Both the position numbers and the translations under genes were made by a program. The notes below the pieces were generated by a model. The model saw nothing but the letters and a program-made list of their open reading frames with translations, ran no database searches and was not told the origin of the DNA. Source: Bacteroidales bacterium (lineage in GTDB: Bacteria > Bacteroidota > Bacteroidia > Bacteroidales > F082). From it: a DNA stretch of 40,386 nucleotides. Of this stretch, positions 25,001-34,130 are shown piece by piece (within the stretch, counting starts at the first letter, position 1; each line of letters begins with the position of its first letter). Where the stretch lies: positions 1 through 40,386 of the forward strand of contig JAFRRE010000054.1 of the NCBI GenBank assembly GCA_017428285.1, read 5' to 3'.

Positions 25001-26179
25001 TTATTCACCCATCAAAGCCTTCACTTCATCCATCATGTTCAGCTTCACGTAGATGGAACGCAGCACGTTCTTCACATCGTCGGAAGGCTGGGCATCGTAG
25101 GCTTGCTTCAGATACGGCAGACCCGTGCGAAGCAATTCGTTGCCTTGTTCAATCAGGCTGTTGTACTGATCCTGTTCCTTCTTTGAGAAACCGGTGATTT
25201 CGTTGGCCTGTTCGATGTACTTGTTGGCCATCGTGGTGTAAAGCACGCCGATGTTGTAGGTGGCATCGTAGTAGTCAGGCTTGACGCTGAGGGCTTGCTC
25301 GTAGTACTGACGGGCCTTGTCGGTGTCATAAAGACCTTCGTTGGACTCGTCACCGTAGATGGTGCCAAGCACGAAGAGCAGCTGAGCGTTATTGGGGTCG
25401 AGCTCAAGAAGCTTGGTAAGGTCTTGCACAGCTTCAGCGCCTTTACCTTCCTTCAGGTAGGCATTCACCTTTTCAAGAATCAGGTTGGCGTCGCTGGGAT
25501 CCTTTTCCAGACCTGCATTGATCATGGCCATGGCTTGTTCGGCATTGCCCAGACCGTTGTAGCAAGCGGCAAGGTGACGGTAAACCTCAGCAGTTTCCGT
25601 TCCATTATTCTTCACCTCTGTGAAATAGGCCAAAGCCGTGTTGTAGTCTTCAGCTCTCAAAGCGGAAGTGGCGGCCAGGTTCAGCATCTCGTTGGCATCG
25701 GCACTACCAAGTGACTTGGCGATGTCGTAAGCTTTCTTGAACATAGGAGCAGCCTCGGCAAACTTACCGCTGTTGTAGTCATCGGCACCTTTAGTATAAT
25801 AGGTGGTCATGACCGAACCCACACGCTGATAAATATCCATCTTATTCTGTTGATCCTCCATAAAATCGGGATTCTTCATGCAGTTCATCAGTGATTCGTA
25901 GATAATTTCCAAAGCGTTGGGAGCCTTGGCCATCAGAGCTTCATCACCCGATTGGAGGATGTTCTGGTAGATAGCGGCACGATACAACCAAGCCTGGGAC
26001 TGGTCGTTGGGCTTCATGCCAAGGAATTGTTCGTGATTGACGCATTTCTCAATAGAAGCCATGGCCTTCTCATATTGGCCATTCTTGTTGTACATGAATG
26101 CATCGGTTCTGTCTTTCTTTTGGGCCATCATCACGTTGGCAGTGAGGGCGATGACCAGCAAAATCATTACTTTTTTCAT
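25001..26179 (-). CDS. Exported tetratricopeptide-repeat protein
   Basis: A 392-aa protein with a signal peptide (1-19, ending MMAQ) and at least six TPR-like helix pairs. Recognisable ones are AAPMFKKAYDIAKSLG, YNTALAYFTEVKNNG, AEQAMAMINAGLEKDPSDAN, AVQDLTKLLELDPNNAQ and ARQYYEQALSVKPDYYDA. It is probably periplasmic and binds proteins; no enzyme motif was seen. It lies 55 bp downstream of gyrA on the same strand with no clear promoter between, so it may be read through from gyrA. Confidence 0.85.
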   Translation of the reverse strand: MKKVMILLVIALTANVMMAQKKDRTDAFMYNKNGQYEKAMASIEKCVNHEQFLGMKPNDQSQAWLYRAAIYQNILQSGDEALMAKAPNALEIIYESLMNCMKNPDFMEDQQNKMDIYQRVGSVMTTYYTKGADDYNSGKFAEAAPMFKKAYDIAKSLGSADANEMLNLAATSALRAEDYNTALAYFTEVKNNGTETAEVYRHLAACYNGLGNAEQAMAMINAGLEKDPSDANLILEKVNAYLKEGKGAEAVQDLTKLLELDPNNAQLLFVLGTIYGDESNEGLYDTDKARQYYEQALSVKPDYYDATYNIGVLYTTMANKYIEQANEITGFSKKEQDQYNSLIEQGNELLRTGLPYLKQAYDAQPSDDVKNVLRSIYVKLNMMDEVKALMGE

Positions 26180-26234
26180 TTTCTCAATTATTTAAAGTTT
26201 TACAATTTCGTTAAGGTTATTCTTTGTATAGCAA

Positions 26235-28850
26235 TTATTGTTCCAAAGTGGTTTCGTCAGGGTTTTCTGACTCTTCAACCGGCCCTTCGACGGGCTCAGG
26301 GGCCTCGGTTCCATCGGGGGTCGGCGTTTCGACAGGCTCAACGGCCTCAACTTCTTCATCCTCATGCTCCACCTTGGTGACAGCAGCAATCTCATCGGTG
26401 CCGCGCAGGTCGATGAGCTTCACGCCCTGAGTGGCACGCCCCATCACACGCAGCTTGCTAACGGCCATGCGGATGACGATGCCCGACTTGTTGATGATCA
26501 TCAGGTCTTCATCGTCGGTCACACCCTTGATGGCGATAAGGTCGCCCGTCTTGTCAGTGATGTTCAAGGTCTTCACGCCCTTCGCGCCACGGTTGGTGAT
26601 GCGGTAGTCCTCAATGTCGGAACGCTTGCCGAAGCCCTTCTCGGACACGACCAGGACTGTCTGTTGCGGATCATTGATGCACACCATGCCAATGACTTCA
26701 TCGTCGGGTGAGCCCAAGGTGATAGCCTTCACACCAGTGGCGGTACGGCCCATCGGGCGGACAGTCTGCTCGTTGAAGCGAACGGCCTTGCCCGAGCGGA
26801 CAGCCATCAGCACCTCATCGTTGCCGCTGGTGAGGCAAGCCTCCAGCAGCTGGTCATCCTCACGGATGTTGACAGCGATGATGCCGTTTTGGCGAACATT
26901 CTTATAGGCAGCCAAGTTAGTCTTCTTGATAATGCCCTTCTTGGTGCAGAGGATGATGTAGTTGTTTTCAAGGTATTCCTCATCGCTCATGCTCTTCACG
27001 TTGAGGTAGGCCATCACCTTGTTGTCCTTGTCGAGCGGCAACAGGTTCTGGATGGCGCGGCCTTTGCTATTCTTACCTTCTTCAGGAATCTCGAAGGCTC
27101 TGAGTTTGTAGCACTTACCTTGTTCGGTGAAGAAGAGCAGATGGTTGTGGTTGGTAGCCGTGAAGATATGTTCGATGAAGTCGGTGTCGCGGGTGGCAGA
27201 GCCTTTCGAGCCCTTGCCGCCACGACTCTGCACGCGGTATTCGGTCAGCGGGGTGCGCTTGATGTAACCGAGGTGCGAGATGGTGATGACAACGGCGTCG
27301 TCGGCGATGATGTCTTCCATGCGGAACTCACCGGCGGCAGGCACGATTTGGGTGCGGCGCGCGTCGCCATATTTTTCTTTGATAACCAGCAGTTCATCCT
27401 TGATAATCTGGAACTGCAATTCCTCATTTTGTAGAATTTCGTGGAAATGTTTGATGCGTTCGTGAATCTCATCCAACTCATCCAAGATTTTCTTGATCTC
27501 TAGGCCAGCCAACTGACCGAGGCGGTAGGCCACGATTGCCGAGGCTTGCGGGTCATCGAAGCCGAACTTGTCCATGATGGCTTGTTTGGCCTCAGGCGTG
27601 CCGCCCTTACAAGCACGGATGGTGGCGATGATTTCGTCCACAATGTCGATGGCACGTGCCAGACCTTCCAAGATATGGGCGCGGTCTTCGGCTTTCTTCA
27701 GCTCGAAGCGGGTGCGACGCAGGATGATTTCGTGACGGTGGGCCACGAAATGCTCAATCAGCTGCTTGAGGTTCAAGGTATAGGGACGGCCATTGACTAA
27801 AGCCACATTGTTCACATTGAACGAGCTTTGGAGCGGGGTCATCAAATAGAGCTTGTTCAGCACCACATCGGGGTTGGCATCGCGCTTCAGCTCATACACC
27901 ACACGGATACCTTTGCGGTCTGACTCGTCGCGGATGTCGGCCAGACCTTCCAGCTTTTTCTCGTTGACGAGGTCGGCGGTCTTCTTGATCATCTCGGCCT
28001 TGTTGACCTGATAAGGTATGGAGGTGGCGATGATGCGCTCATGGCCATTGTGTTCCTCGAAGTGGGTCTCGCCACGGAGGACAATGCGTCCCCTACCCGT
28101 CTCAAACGCCTCGCGCACACCTTCGTAGCCGTAGATGACGCCTGCCGTCGGGAAATCGGGGGCCTTGATGTATTGCATCAGCTCTTGCGTGGTGATTTCG
28201 CGATTGTCGATATAAGCGATGATGCCATCGACGCATTCGCTGAGGTTATGCGGCGCCATGTTGGTGGCCATACCCACAGCGATACCGTTGGTACCATTGA
28301 CCAACAAGGTGGGAATCTGCGTAGGAAGCACGGTAGGCTCCTGCAACGAGTCGTCGAAGTTATTCTGGAAGTCGACGGTGTCCTTGTCGAGGTCGTCGAG
28401 CATTTCTTCTGCAATCTTCTGGAGACGTGCCTCGGTGTAACGCATGGCGGCGGGGCTATCGCCGTCGACCGAACCGAAGTTACCCTGGCCATCGACCAAA
28501 GGATAACGTAATGACCACGGTTGGGCCATACGCACCATGGCGTCGTAAACCGACGAGTCGCCGTGCGGGTGGTACTTACCGAGCACCTCACCGACAATAC
28601 GGGCTGACTTCTTGTAGCCGCTGCGCGAGGTGACGCCCAATTCCTTCATGCCATACAGCACACGACGGTGCACGGGTTTCAAGCCGTCGCGCACGTCGGG
28701 CAGGGCACGCGAGATGATAACGGACATCGAATAGTCGATGTAGGCCGACTTCATCTGGTTCTCAAGATTGACTTTGATAATTTTTTCGCCTGAGAGTTCT
28801 TCAGGCATTTCTTCCTGATTTTCAGGATTGTTGATATTATTTTCATCCAT
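26235..28850 (-). CDS. gyrA: DNA gyrase subunit A
   Basis: An 871-aa GyrA. The catalytic tyrosine is Y138 in AAMRYTE. The quinolone-determining region [13 protein letters not shown] (91-103) has Ser at 99 and Asp at 103, the positions equal to E. coli S83 and D87, so both sensitive-type residues are kept. The GyrA-box [10 protein letters not shown] marks gyrase rather than topoisomerase IV. C-terminal beta-propeller blades follow. The last ~45 residues are an acidic tail whose DNA contains two copies of a dispersed repeat (see the repeat entry). A good promoter lies just upstream. Confidence 0.97.
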   Translation of the reverse strand: MDENNINNPENQEEMPEELSGEKIIKVNLENQMKSAYIDYSMSVIISRALPDVRDGLKPVHRRVLYGMKELGVTSRSGYKKSARIVGEVLGKYHPHGDSSVYDAMVRMAQPWSLRYPLVDGQGNFGSVDGDSPAAMRYTEARLQKIAEEMLDDLDKDTVDFQNNFDDSLQEPTVLPTQIPTLLVNGTNGIAVGMATNMAPHNLSECVDGIIAYIDNREITTQELMQYIKAPDFPTAGVIYGYEGVREAFETGRGRIVLRGETHFEEHNGHERIIATSIPYQVNKAEMIKKTADLVNEKKLEGLADIRDESDRKGIRVVYELKRDANPDVVLNKLYLMTPLQSSFNVNNVALVNGRPYTLNLKQLIEHFVAHRHEIILRRTRFELKKAEDRAHILEGLARAIDIVDEIIATIRACKGGTPEAKQAIMDKFGFDDPQASAIVAYRLGQLAGLEIKKILDELDEIHERIKHFHEILQNEELQFQIIKDELLVIKEKYGDARRTQIVPAAGEFRMEDIIADDAVVITISHLGYIKRTPLTEYRVQSRGGKGSKGSATRDTDFIEHIFTATNHNHLLFFTEQGKCYKLRAFEIPEEGKNSKGRAIQNLLPLDKDNKVMAYLNVKSMSDEEYLENNYIILCTKKGIIKKTNLAAYKNVRQNGIIAVNIREDDQLLEACLTSGNDEVLMAVRSGKAVRFNEQTVRPMGRTATGVKAITLGSPDDEVIGMVCINDPQQTVLVVSEKGFGKRSDIEDYRITNRGAKGVKTLNITDKTGDLIAIKGVTDDEDLMIINKSGIVIRMAVSKLRVMGRATQGVKLIDLRGTDEIAAVTKVEHEDEEVEAVEPVETPTPDGTEAPEPVEGPVEESENPDETTLEQ
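26283..26346 (-). repeat. Two dispersed-repeat copies inside the gyrA tail
   Basis: The 22-bp segments 26283-26304 and 26325-26346 share the ttcgac[g/a]ggctca core, 42 bp apart. On the coding strand both read in the same frame, giving APEPVEGP and AVEPVETP. An unrelated T9SS gene has a matching segment at 31295-31316, also in that frame (ATELVEVP). Confidence 0.7.
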
Positions 28851-28887
28851 TTTCGGGTGTTATTTTTCGCTTTTACAAATAAGGGTG

Positions 28888-28921
28888 CAAAGATAGGGAA
28901 TTTTTGGATAGGTTCGGCAAA
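28888..28921 (-). promoter_or_regulatory. Promoter of gyrA
   Basis: Minus-strand TATCTTTG (28888-28895) is a perfect -7, and TTTG at 28918-28921 is a -33 22 bp away. The leader is about 30 nt. Confidence 0.75.
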
Positions 28922-28978
28922 AACGGGCAAAAACTTAAGGTGACAAATGATCAACAAGCGGTCGCGGAACACTCAAAA

Positions 28979-29143
28979 ATGGAATAAGTGGTCGTTTTTT
29001 TCCTCAAAAAAATGGAATAAGTGACATTTTTTAGGTCGAAAAAAATGGAATAAGTGACAAATTTTAGGTCAAAAAATATGGAATAAGTGACAAAAAACAG
29101 GCAAAAAATTATGGAATAAGTGACAAATTTCAAAAAAAGATGT
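28979..29143 (+). repeat. 33-bp tandem array (five units) before ATPase gene 1
   Basis: The word atggaataagtg starts at 28979, 29012, 29045, 29078 and 29111, exactly 33 bp apart. Copies 2-5 share atggaataagtgac, and the other ~19 bp of each unit is A/T-rich and varies. The fifth copy overlaps where the -33 element should be, and the -7 box TATCTTTG starts at 29143, right after the fifth unit. The period is a multiple of three, so a repetitive minus-strand open frame runs through it, which I regard as an artefact. It is likely an operator array. Confidence 0.9.
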
Positions 29144-29150
29144 ATCTTTG
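29143..29150 (+). promoter_or_regulatory. -7 box for ATPase gene 1
   Basis: TATCTTTG, a perfect TAnnTTTG match. It begins where the last 33-bp unit ends. An in-frame TTG at 29148 lies inside it, so translation must start downstream, at the ATG at 29202. Confidence 0.7.
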
Positions 29151-29201
29151 CAGCGTGAAAAGAAACACATTCAACGAAGTCAAACACAAACTGTTGTCAC
29201 C

Positions 29202-30575
29202 ATGTTAAAGCGCAAATTTACAGGCCATTTGGAGCAATACCTCAAAGATAACCCTGATAAAATCCTATTGATTAATGGGGCCAGGCAGATCGGGAAGTCT
29301 TATATCATCCGTTATGTGGGCAAAAAAATGTTCCGCCATCTCGTCGAAATCAACCTCAAGGAAGATGCGGAAGGCGAGCGGGTCTTTGCCGAAGTGCACA
29401 CCACTGCCGACCTGTATATGCGCCTCAGCAACTACCATGCGCGGCATTTGGGCGACAAGTCGGACACTTTGGTGTTTTTGGACGAAATCCAAAGCTATCC
29501 GCACCTGCTCACCATGCTCAAGTTCCTCAACCAAGAAGGGCGTTACCGCTTCATCGCCAGCGGCTCGCAGTTAGGTGTGGCATTGGCGCAAACGCCTTCG
29601 GTACCCATCGGCAGCGTCGAAACGCAACAGATGTATCCTCTTGACTTCGAGGAGTTTCTGTGGGCAACGGGCATCAGCGAGGAATGGATTGAGGAAATAA
29701 GGAGTCATTTCGAGCGCGAAGAGGCTTTGGACGAAAGCGTACACAACCTTTTGATGAAGCGTTTCCAATACTATCTGTTGGTCGGTGGCCTGCCCGAGGC
29801 CGTCAACCGGTATTTGGAAGACAGGAACATGATGCGCGTGAGGGCCGTCCACAAGGACATCCACGAGCTGTATCGCATCGATGCCTCGCAGTATGATGAT
29901 GAGCACAAACTGAAGATCCGGCGTATCTACGACCTCATTCCCAGCCACTTGGAGAACCGCAAGAAACGTATTGTCTATAAGAACATCGAGAACAAGGTAG
30001 GCAAAGACTTTTCGGATTACGCCGACGAGTTCGAGTACCTGTCCAATTCGGGTGTGGCTTTGGAAGTGTTGGCCATCACCAATCCCAAGTTCCCGCTGAT
30101 GGAGACAGAGCAGAAACGCCTTATCAAGCTGTATCTCAACGATGTAGGATTGCTCACCCATCTGCTTTACGGCCTCAATGTCAACGCCGTTTTGCAGGAC
30201 ATCCGCAGCATCAACCTTGGGACGGTGTATGAGTCGGTGGTGGCGCAAGAGCTTCACGCCCACGGCTTTCCGCTGCATTACTACGACAAAAAGCCGACGG
30301 GCGAGGTGGATTTCCTTGTCGACGATTACGGGCGGTTGAAGGTGTTGCCTGTGGAGGTCAAATCGGGGAAAAACTATACCGAGCACAGTGCCTTGAGCAA
30401 GTTCCTGAAAACGCCCGACCACGGCATCGACCGCGCCATTGTGTTTTCCAACGAGCGGCAGATCAAGCACAAAAACGGCGTGGTTTACATGCCCGTTTAT
30501 TATTGCATGTTCTTGCAGTACCAGCCTACCGACGAGGCGTCGGTGGTTTTGCCGGAACTGGAAATGTTGAGTTGA
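29202..30575 (+). CDS. AAA_14-DUF4143 ATPase with PD-(D/E)xK-like end (copy 1)
   Basis: A 457-aa protein with Walker A GARQIGKS (26-33), Walker B LVFLDEIQSYP (90-100), sensor-like FIASGSQLG, and the family block YPLDFEEFLWATG. The C-terminal DUF4143 region ends in a nuclease-like pair, GEVDFLV and LPVEVKSGK. The pattern of an acidic residue, a short gap and ExK resembles PD-(D/E)xK folds. Such ATPases are very common in Bacteroidales, and their role is unknown. The gene stands alone behind a 33-bp-period array and ends at a bidirectional terminator. The second intact paralogue is at 37018-38373. Confidence 0.9.
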   Translation: MLKRKFTGHLEQYLKDNPDKILLINGARQIGKSYIIRYVGKKMFRHLVEINLKEDAEGERVFAEVHTTADLYMRLSNYHARHLGDKSDTLVFLDEIQSYPHLLTMLKFLNQEGRYRFIASGSQLGVALAQTPSVPIGSVETQQMYPLDFEEFLWATGISEEWIEEIRSHFEREEALDESVHNLLMKRFQYYLLVGGLPEAVNRYLEDRNMMRVRAVHKDIHELYRIDASQYDDEHKLKIRRIYDLIPSHLENRKKRIVYKNIENKVGKDFSDYADEFEYLSNSGVALEVLAITNPKFPLMETEQKRLIKLYLNDVGLLTHLLYGLNVNAVLQDIRSINLGTVYESVVAQELHAHGFPLHYYDKKPTGEVDFLVDDYGRLKVLPVEVKSGKNYTEHSALSKFLKTPDHGIDRAIVFSNERQIKHKNGVVYMPVYYCMFLQYQPTDEASVVLPELEMLS

Positions 30576-30582
30576 AGCATTA

Positions 30583-30609
30583 AAAAAGCCGACATCGCTG
30601 CCGGCTTTT
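30583..30609. terminator. Bidirectional terminator
   Basis: A-run and T-run flank the stem (aaaagccg ... cggctttt) between the convergent ATPase and T9SS genes. It is nearly identical to the terminator at 34372-34397, differing by one loop base. Confidence 0.8.
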
Positions 30610-30634
30610 CATGTACAGTCAAGGACAATCCTTG

Positions 30635-33600
30635 TTATCTCACCACGGTTTTCTGCGTTCTGACATCATTGCCGTTGATGAGGCGCAAGACATAGATACC
30701 AGGTGTCATTCCGCTTGTAGAGACGCGATTCATCGCGTCTCCTTGAACGATGACGCGCCCCATCACATCCACCACCTGCAAGGTCTCTAAGCCTGTCGAA
30801 GAGCCGCCGTTGACGATAATGTTTCCTGCCGCGTCGACGTAGGCAAACGGTTCGTTGTCGTCGTTTGCGTCCCCGCAAACGGAAAACACAAGGCGGAAAC
30901 GGCTGGCGTAGTCGGTCGTTTTGGCGTGGAAGGTGTAGGATGCTGTCCCCTGGATTGCTTCGTTCCTCGCAATGACGGGGGCCAGCAAGTCCACGTCCGT
31001 GCCAGTAAGGTTGTCAATCAGATGCAGATAACCAAAATCTGTGTTTTCAAGGTTCACAGAAATGGTGTAAGTGCCGTTTTTCGCGGCCTTGAAATTAACG
31101 GGGATTTCTGTCTGGTTTGCTTCGCTGTCGCTTGAAATGACAGTGACCACCGCATAATCCTTGCCGCCTTCGGTGGCATAGATTCTCGTGCCGTTCTCGC
31201 GCAGGGTGAATTTCTCCAAGGGTTCGCCTTCGTGCTTCACAACAAGGCGGTCGATGGTGAGGCCGTCTTGGAGCAGGTCGATGGTGAGGGTCGGCACTTC
31301 GACAAGCTCAGTGGCCTTCGATTCGCCTCTCGTTTGTGCGTTGAAGGTGATGGAAGCCCCGTCGCCCGTGGCCTTCACGAAGAAACCCTCGCCAGGCGTG
31401 AGCGGGTCGGTCTCGCTGATGGTGCTGACTATCAGATTGTCCTTGGTTCCGTTCATTCGGTAGACTTCCGTGGCCACATTCGTACCCGTGAACGTCGTCA
31501 CGTTGTGTGCAAAGGGGTTGCCCACCAGGTTGAAGCCTTTCAGGGCATCGGCCTCGTAGCTCAACGGAATGGTCACCATTGCGTTGGCGGCATTCAAAGT
31601 GCCTTTCAGTCCGATGGTTTGGCTCGCGCTGTTGGCGTAGAGATAGCCTCTCGCGGCCTCCAGTTCGGTGAAGTTGTTCGCCGCGTTCTTTTGGTTTTTC
31701 CAATAGTGCGTCGGCTCGTCGTAATAATAAAGGTCGTAGTCGTTGGCCGTGAGGTTGTCCATTTCGTCGATGGTGCCGTTGTCAGCGAAGGAATGGCCGA
31801 TGAGGTGCCAGCCGTTGTTCACGCCCGTTTCGGTGCTGTAGGCCGTGATGTTTTTCTTTATGGTGGCCGTCACGCCGTCGTTGTTGTGGTAGAGTTGTCC
31901 GCCGTCGGCGATGGTGAGGGTCGCGCCTGCATTAATGCTGATTTCTCCAGCATGGGCAACATAGTTGGCTGGGATGGTTGCATTGGCTGCAATCACCACA
32001 TCGCTGCCGTCGGCGGGCACAACATTGCCGCTCCAGTTGGCGGCCACATCCCAGTTGCCGTCGGTGGTGAAGACATCGATGTTTTCCACGTTCCAGCCTT
32101 CGGGGATGCCGCTTGGGTCGTTCAAAGCCCAATCTTCCATGATAGCAGACTTAACGAAAGTGCCCGTTTCTGCGACACCCCATAACCAGTCGGAAGTGCA
32201 GTAGTCAGCCGAAATGTCGGTGGCGAGACATTTCACGTAGTTGAGCGAGGTGCAGCCCGAGAACATATCCGTATAGCAGCCCTCCGCCAAAGTAGCGGCT
32301 GGCAGGTCGGGAGCAGTTGTCAGGTTCGTGCAGTTCATGAACATGTCGGCATAGCAGGCTTCCGCCAATGTGGTTGCCGGCAGTGCAGGAGCGGTGGTGA
32401 TACCTGTACCTGAAAACATCATGCAATAGCACCAATCGGCCAAAGTGGTGGCGGGAAGTTCCGTGGCCCTCGTAATCCCTCGACAACCATCAAACAATCC
32501 GTCATAGCAATTGGCGGTCAAAGTCGTGGCGGGCAGCACAATGTCCTTGGTCGGATGGTTCAAAATGGTGTTGTTGGGTTCATAGTCGCTGGTTTGGAAG
32601 AGGTGGAAGAATGTAAAAGGCTCGGTGAGCGTGGTGTTCGTGGCAAAGCCGTCCTTGTCAATCAAGCTCATCATATTGCCATAGACATAGACTGGGTTGG
32701 AAGGCTCGAAATGGAAGCCCACCCATGAGTCCTCCCCTTCATTACAGGTCCCGTTGTTGCCACGGAAACTGATGACATCATGGGCATCAAGGTCAATGGC
32801 TTCGCCCCATGTCACATCCGTCCATTCGGCATCATTCAATTTATATTGGATGGCCTCAAGCGTTGCGCCCTCATCCAAATTCACGGTGATTGTCCCCGCC
32901 TCCACCGCCTCAAATGTCAGAGGCGTTTCCATTATCAGCGTTTCAAGTTCGACCTTCGTGTAAATCACCGTGGTCACTTCCGAACTATACACTATACTAG
33001 TTTCGACGTGCTTTATTACTTGGTCATTCTCAACGGTGTACCAAACGTTGTTAGTGGCATCTGCACCGAGATGGGTTACGATACACTTCGGTGCGTCGAT
33101 AATACTTTCAATGTCCTCTATCCTTTCTGCGGTTTTTGCGTCAAGGACTGCCTTGAAGCCTGCATCGAGGTCATACAGGTTGGAGTTGATGTCAGAAACG
33201 ACCGATTTGTCGGCATAATACAGCGTTCCCACATACAGTGCGCTGCTCCAGTTTGCGTCCATAGCCGCCACGAGGTCTGGATTAGAGCAAAGAGCCAATC
33301 TTTCTTCTGGCAAATAAAAATAGGCATTAACTTTATACGCTTCGAGCAAGGCGGCATAATCACCATCGGCCATGCCGTTCAGGCCGTCAAGCAGGTTTTG
33401 TAATAGAGTATTGTTTAAAGTGATGTCACCCGAGTACAGGAATTTGATTTCCGACACGCCATCAACGACGACCTCGCCGACATAAACGGTGGAGGATTTG
33501 GTTAGTTCCTCGCTTGAAACAACGGTGTTGATTACATTACCCTGCGCCTTAGCCGTCATCGGCATCAAGGCCATCATGCACAACAATGCCGCGAGTGTCG

Positions 33601-33709
33601 CGAGTGTCCGTTTCCTTAAGAGAGGCAGGTAATTTTTACCCCCCCTATTTGTAAAAATCTTTTCATTTTTTTGTTTTTTATTGGTTATTTTGTTAATTAT
33701 ATTTTTCAA
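30635..33709 (-). CDS. T9SS-exported surface protein with four LPATTL-type repeats
   Basis: A 1024-aa protein. A signal peptide with an unusually long n-region has its hydrophobic core at about 36-50, ending TAKAQG. Residues ~386-500 carry four ~25-aa repeats of the form LPATTLAEACYADMFMNCTNL, resembling BspA/LRR-like surface repeats. A T9SS type A sorting domain closes the protein (VVDVMGRVIVQGDA, GIYVLRLINGNDVRTQKTVV). It is therefore exported across the outer membrane and cell-surface-anchored. The function is unknown; adhesion is usual for BspA-like proteins. The C-terminal third includes four in-frame dispersed-repeat segments. A run of seven G (coding strand) lies in the n-region at 33639-33645. 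Confidence 0.85.
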   Translation of the reverse strand: MKNIINKITNKKQKNEKIFTNRGGKNYLPLLRKRTLATLAALLCMMALMPMTAKAQGNVINTVVSSEELTKSSTVYVGEVVVDGVSEIKFLYSGDITLNNTLLQNLLDGLNGMADGDYAALLEAYKVNAYFYLPEERLALCSNPDLVAAMDANWSSALYVGTLYYADKSVVSDINSNLYDLDAGFKAVLDAKTAERIEDIESIIDAPKCIVTHLGADATNNVWYTVENDQVIKHVETSIVYSSEVTTVIYTKVELETLIMETPLTFEAVEAGTITVNLDEGATLEAIQYKLNDAEWTDVTWGEAIDLDAHDVISFRGNNGTCNEGEDSWVGFHFEPSNPVYVYGNMMSLIDKDGFATNTTLTEPFTFFHLFQTSDYEPNNTILNHPTKDIVLPATTLTANCYDGLFDGCRGITRATELPATTLADWCYCMMFSGTGITTAPALPATTLAEACYADMFMNCTNLTTAPDLPAATLAEGCYTDMFSGCTSLNYVKCLATDISADYCTSDWLWGVAETGTFVKSAIMEDWALNDPSGIPEGWNVENIDVFTTDGNWDVAANWSGNVVPADGSDVVIAANATIPANYVAHAGEISINAGATLTIADGGQLYHNNDGVTATIKKNITAYSTETGVNNGWHLIGHSFADNGTIDEMDNLTANDYDLYYYDEPTHYWKNQKNAANNFTELEAARGYLYANSASQTIGLKGTLNAANAMVTIPLSYEADALKGFNLVGNPFAHNVTTFTGTNVATEVYRMNGTKDNLIVSTISETDPLTPGEGFFVKATGDGASITFNAQTRGESKATELVEVPTLTIDLLQDGLTIDRLVVKHEGEPLEKFTLRENGTRIYATEGGKDYAVVTVISSDSEANQTEIPVNFKAAKNGTYTISVNLENTDFGYLHLIDNLTGTDVDLLAPVIARNEAIQGTASYTFHAKTTDYASRFRLVFSVCGDANDDNEPFAYVDAAGNIIVNGGSSTGLETLQVVDVMGRVIVQGDAMNRVSTSGMTPGIYVLRLINGNDVRTQKTVVR
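30720..30741. repeat. 22-bp palindrome inside the T9SS gene
   Basis: gagacgcgat and atcgcgtctc are perfect complements around a 2-bp centre. This resembles the gagacgcgat..atcgcgtctc repeat often scattered in Bacteroidota genomes. It is read in frame as GDAMNRVS near residue 993. Confidence 0.7.
30785..30805 (+). repeat. Dispersed gcctgtcgaag repeat in the T9SS gene
   Basis: Contains aagcctgtcgaagagcc, the complement of the cttcgacaggct word, in the orientation opposite to the copy at 31295-31316. Read from the gene it is STGLET. Confidence 0.55.
30952..30976 (-). repeat. Dispersed IARNEAIQ-type repeat in the T9SS gene
   Basis: The coding strand reads gtcattgcgaggaacgaag and onward, a familiar short intergenic repeat in Bacteroidota. 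Here it lies in frame and gives VIARNEAIQ near residue 915. Confidence 0.7.
31295..31316 (-). repeat. Dispersed cttcgac-repeat in the T9SS gene, shared with gyrA tail
   Basis: Over 27 bp beginning tcggc it matches the gyrA copy at 26325-26346 with about five differences, and is read in the same frame (ATELVEVP versus AVEPVETP). Confidence 0.7.
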
Positions 33710-33776
33710 CTTTAATGGCGGAATCCCTTGCCGTTGCAGTTTTCAGGCCAAGTCGGTTTCGCGCCGTAATGCGTGG

Positions 33777-33784
33777 CAAAATTA
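33777..33784 (-). promoter_or_regulatory. Candidate -7 box for the T9SS gene at 30635-33709
   Basis: Minus-strand TAATTTTG fits TAnnTTTG. The leader is about 60 nt to the ATG at 33709. No -33 TTTG was found at the standard distance. Confidence 0.5.
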
Positions 33785-33851
33785 GGGAAAAAAGGAATAC
33801 AGGATAACTTTTTTATGATTATTCCGAAGATTTCAGTAAAATTTGGAGTAG

Positions 33852-34124
33852 TATTCCGAAAATTCGTATCATACCTATTCCGACTATGAGGTAGATGCCG
33901 TTTTGGGCGACGCCGAGGTCGGTATCGAGATAAAATCCGTCGAAGAAGTGCAGTCGCGGCACCTTCATGGCCTGAAAGCCTTCAAGGAGGAACATCCCAA
34001 TGTGCGCATGATTGTGGTTTCCCTCGACCCTATCCCCCGTCTGTTCAAGGAAGTGGAAGTGTGGCCCGCAAAGCAGTTTTTGGCACAACTTTGGGCGGGG
34101 AAAATTTACAAGTCCAAAACATAA
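33852..34124 (+). pseudogene. C-terminal remnant of a DUF4143 ATPase
   Basis: Ninety codons in one frame give SDYEVDAVLGDAEVGIEIKS, then HLHGLKAFKEEHP and a terminal AKQFLAQLWAGKIY. This is the PD-(D/E)xK-like end of the ATPase-DUF4143 family, with its YEVD and EIKS residues. There is no ATPase domain and no plausible start: the frame is closed by TAG at 33849-33851. It ends 7 bp before the IS remnant. The tattccga word recurs at 33820 and 33852, 32 bp apart, and may be the decayed trace of an upstream array. Confidence 0.8.
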
Positions 34125-34130
34125 TGTATT

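Noticed and set aside
28979..29143. CRISPR array
   Set aside because: The 33-bp step is too short, the conserved word is only about 14 bp, the rest is A/T-rich and not spacer-like, and no cas gene is near.
28951..29187. Minus-strand 78-aa open frame with repeated VTYSIFFDLK
   Set aside because: It comes from a 33-bp repeat being divisible by three. It overlaps both promoters and has no independent coding sign.
29571..30470. Minus-strand 299-aa open frame
   Set aside because: It is a shadow of the ATPase gene on the other strand; the plus-strand product has full family motifs.
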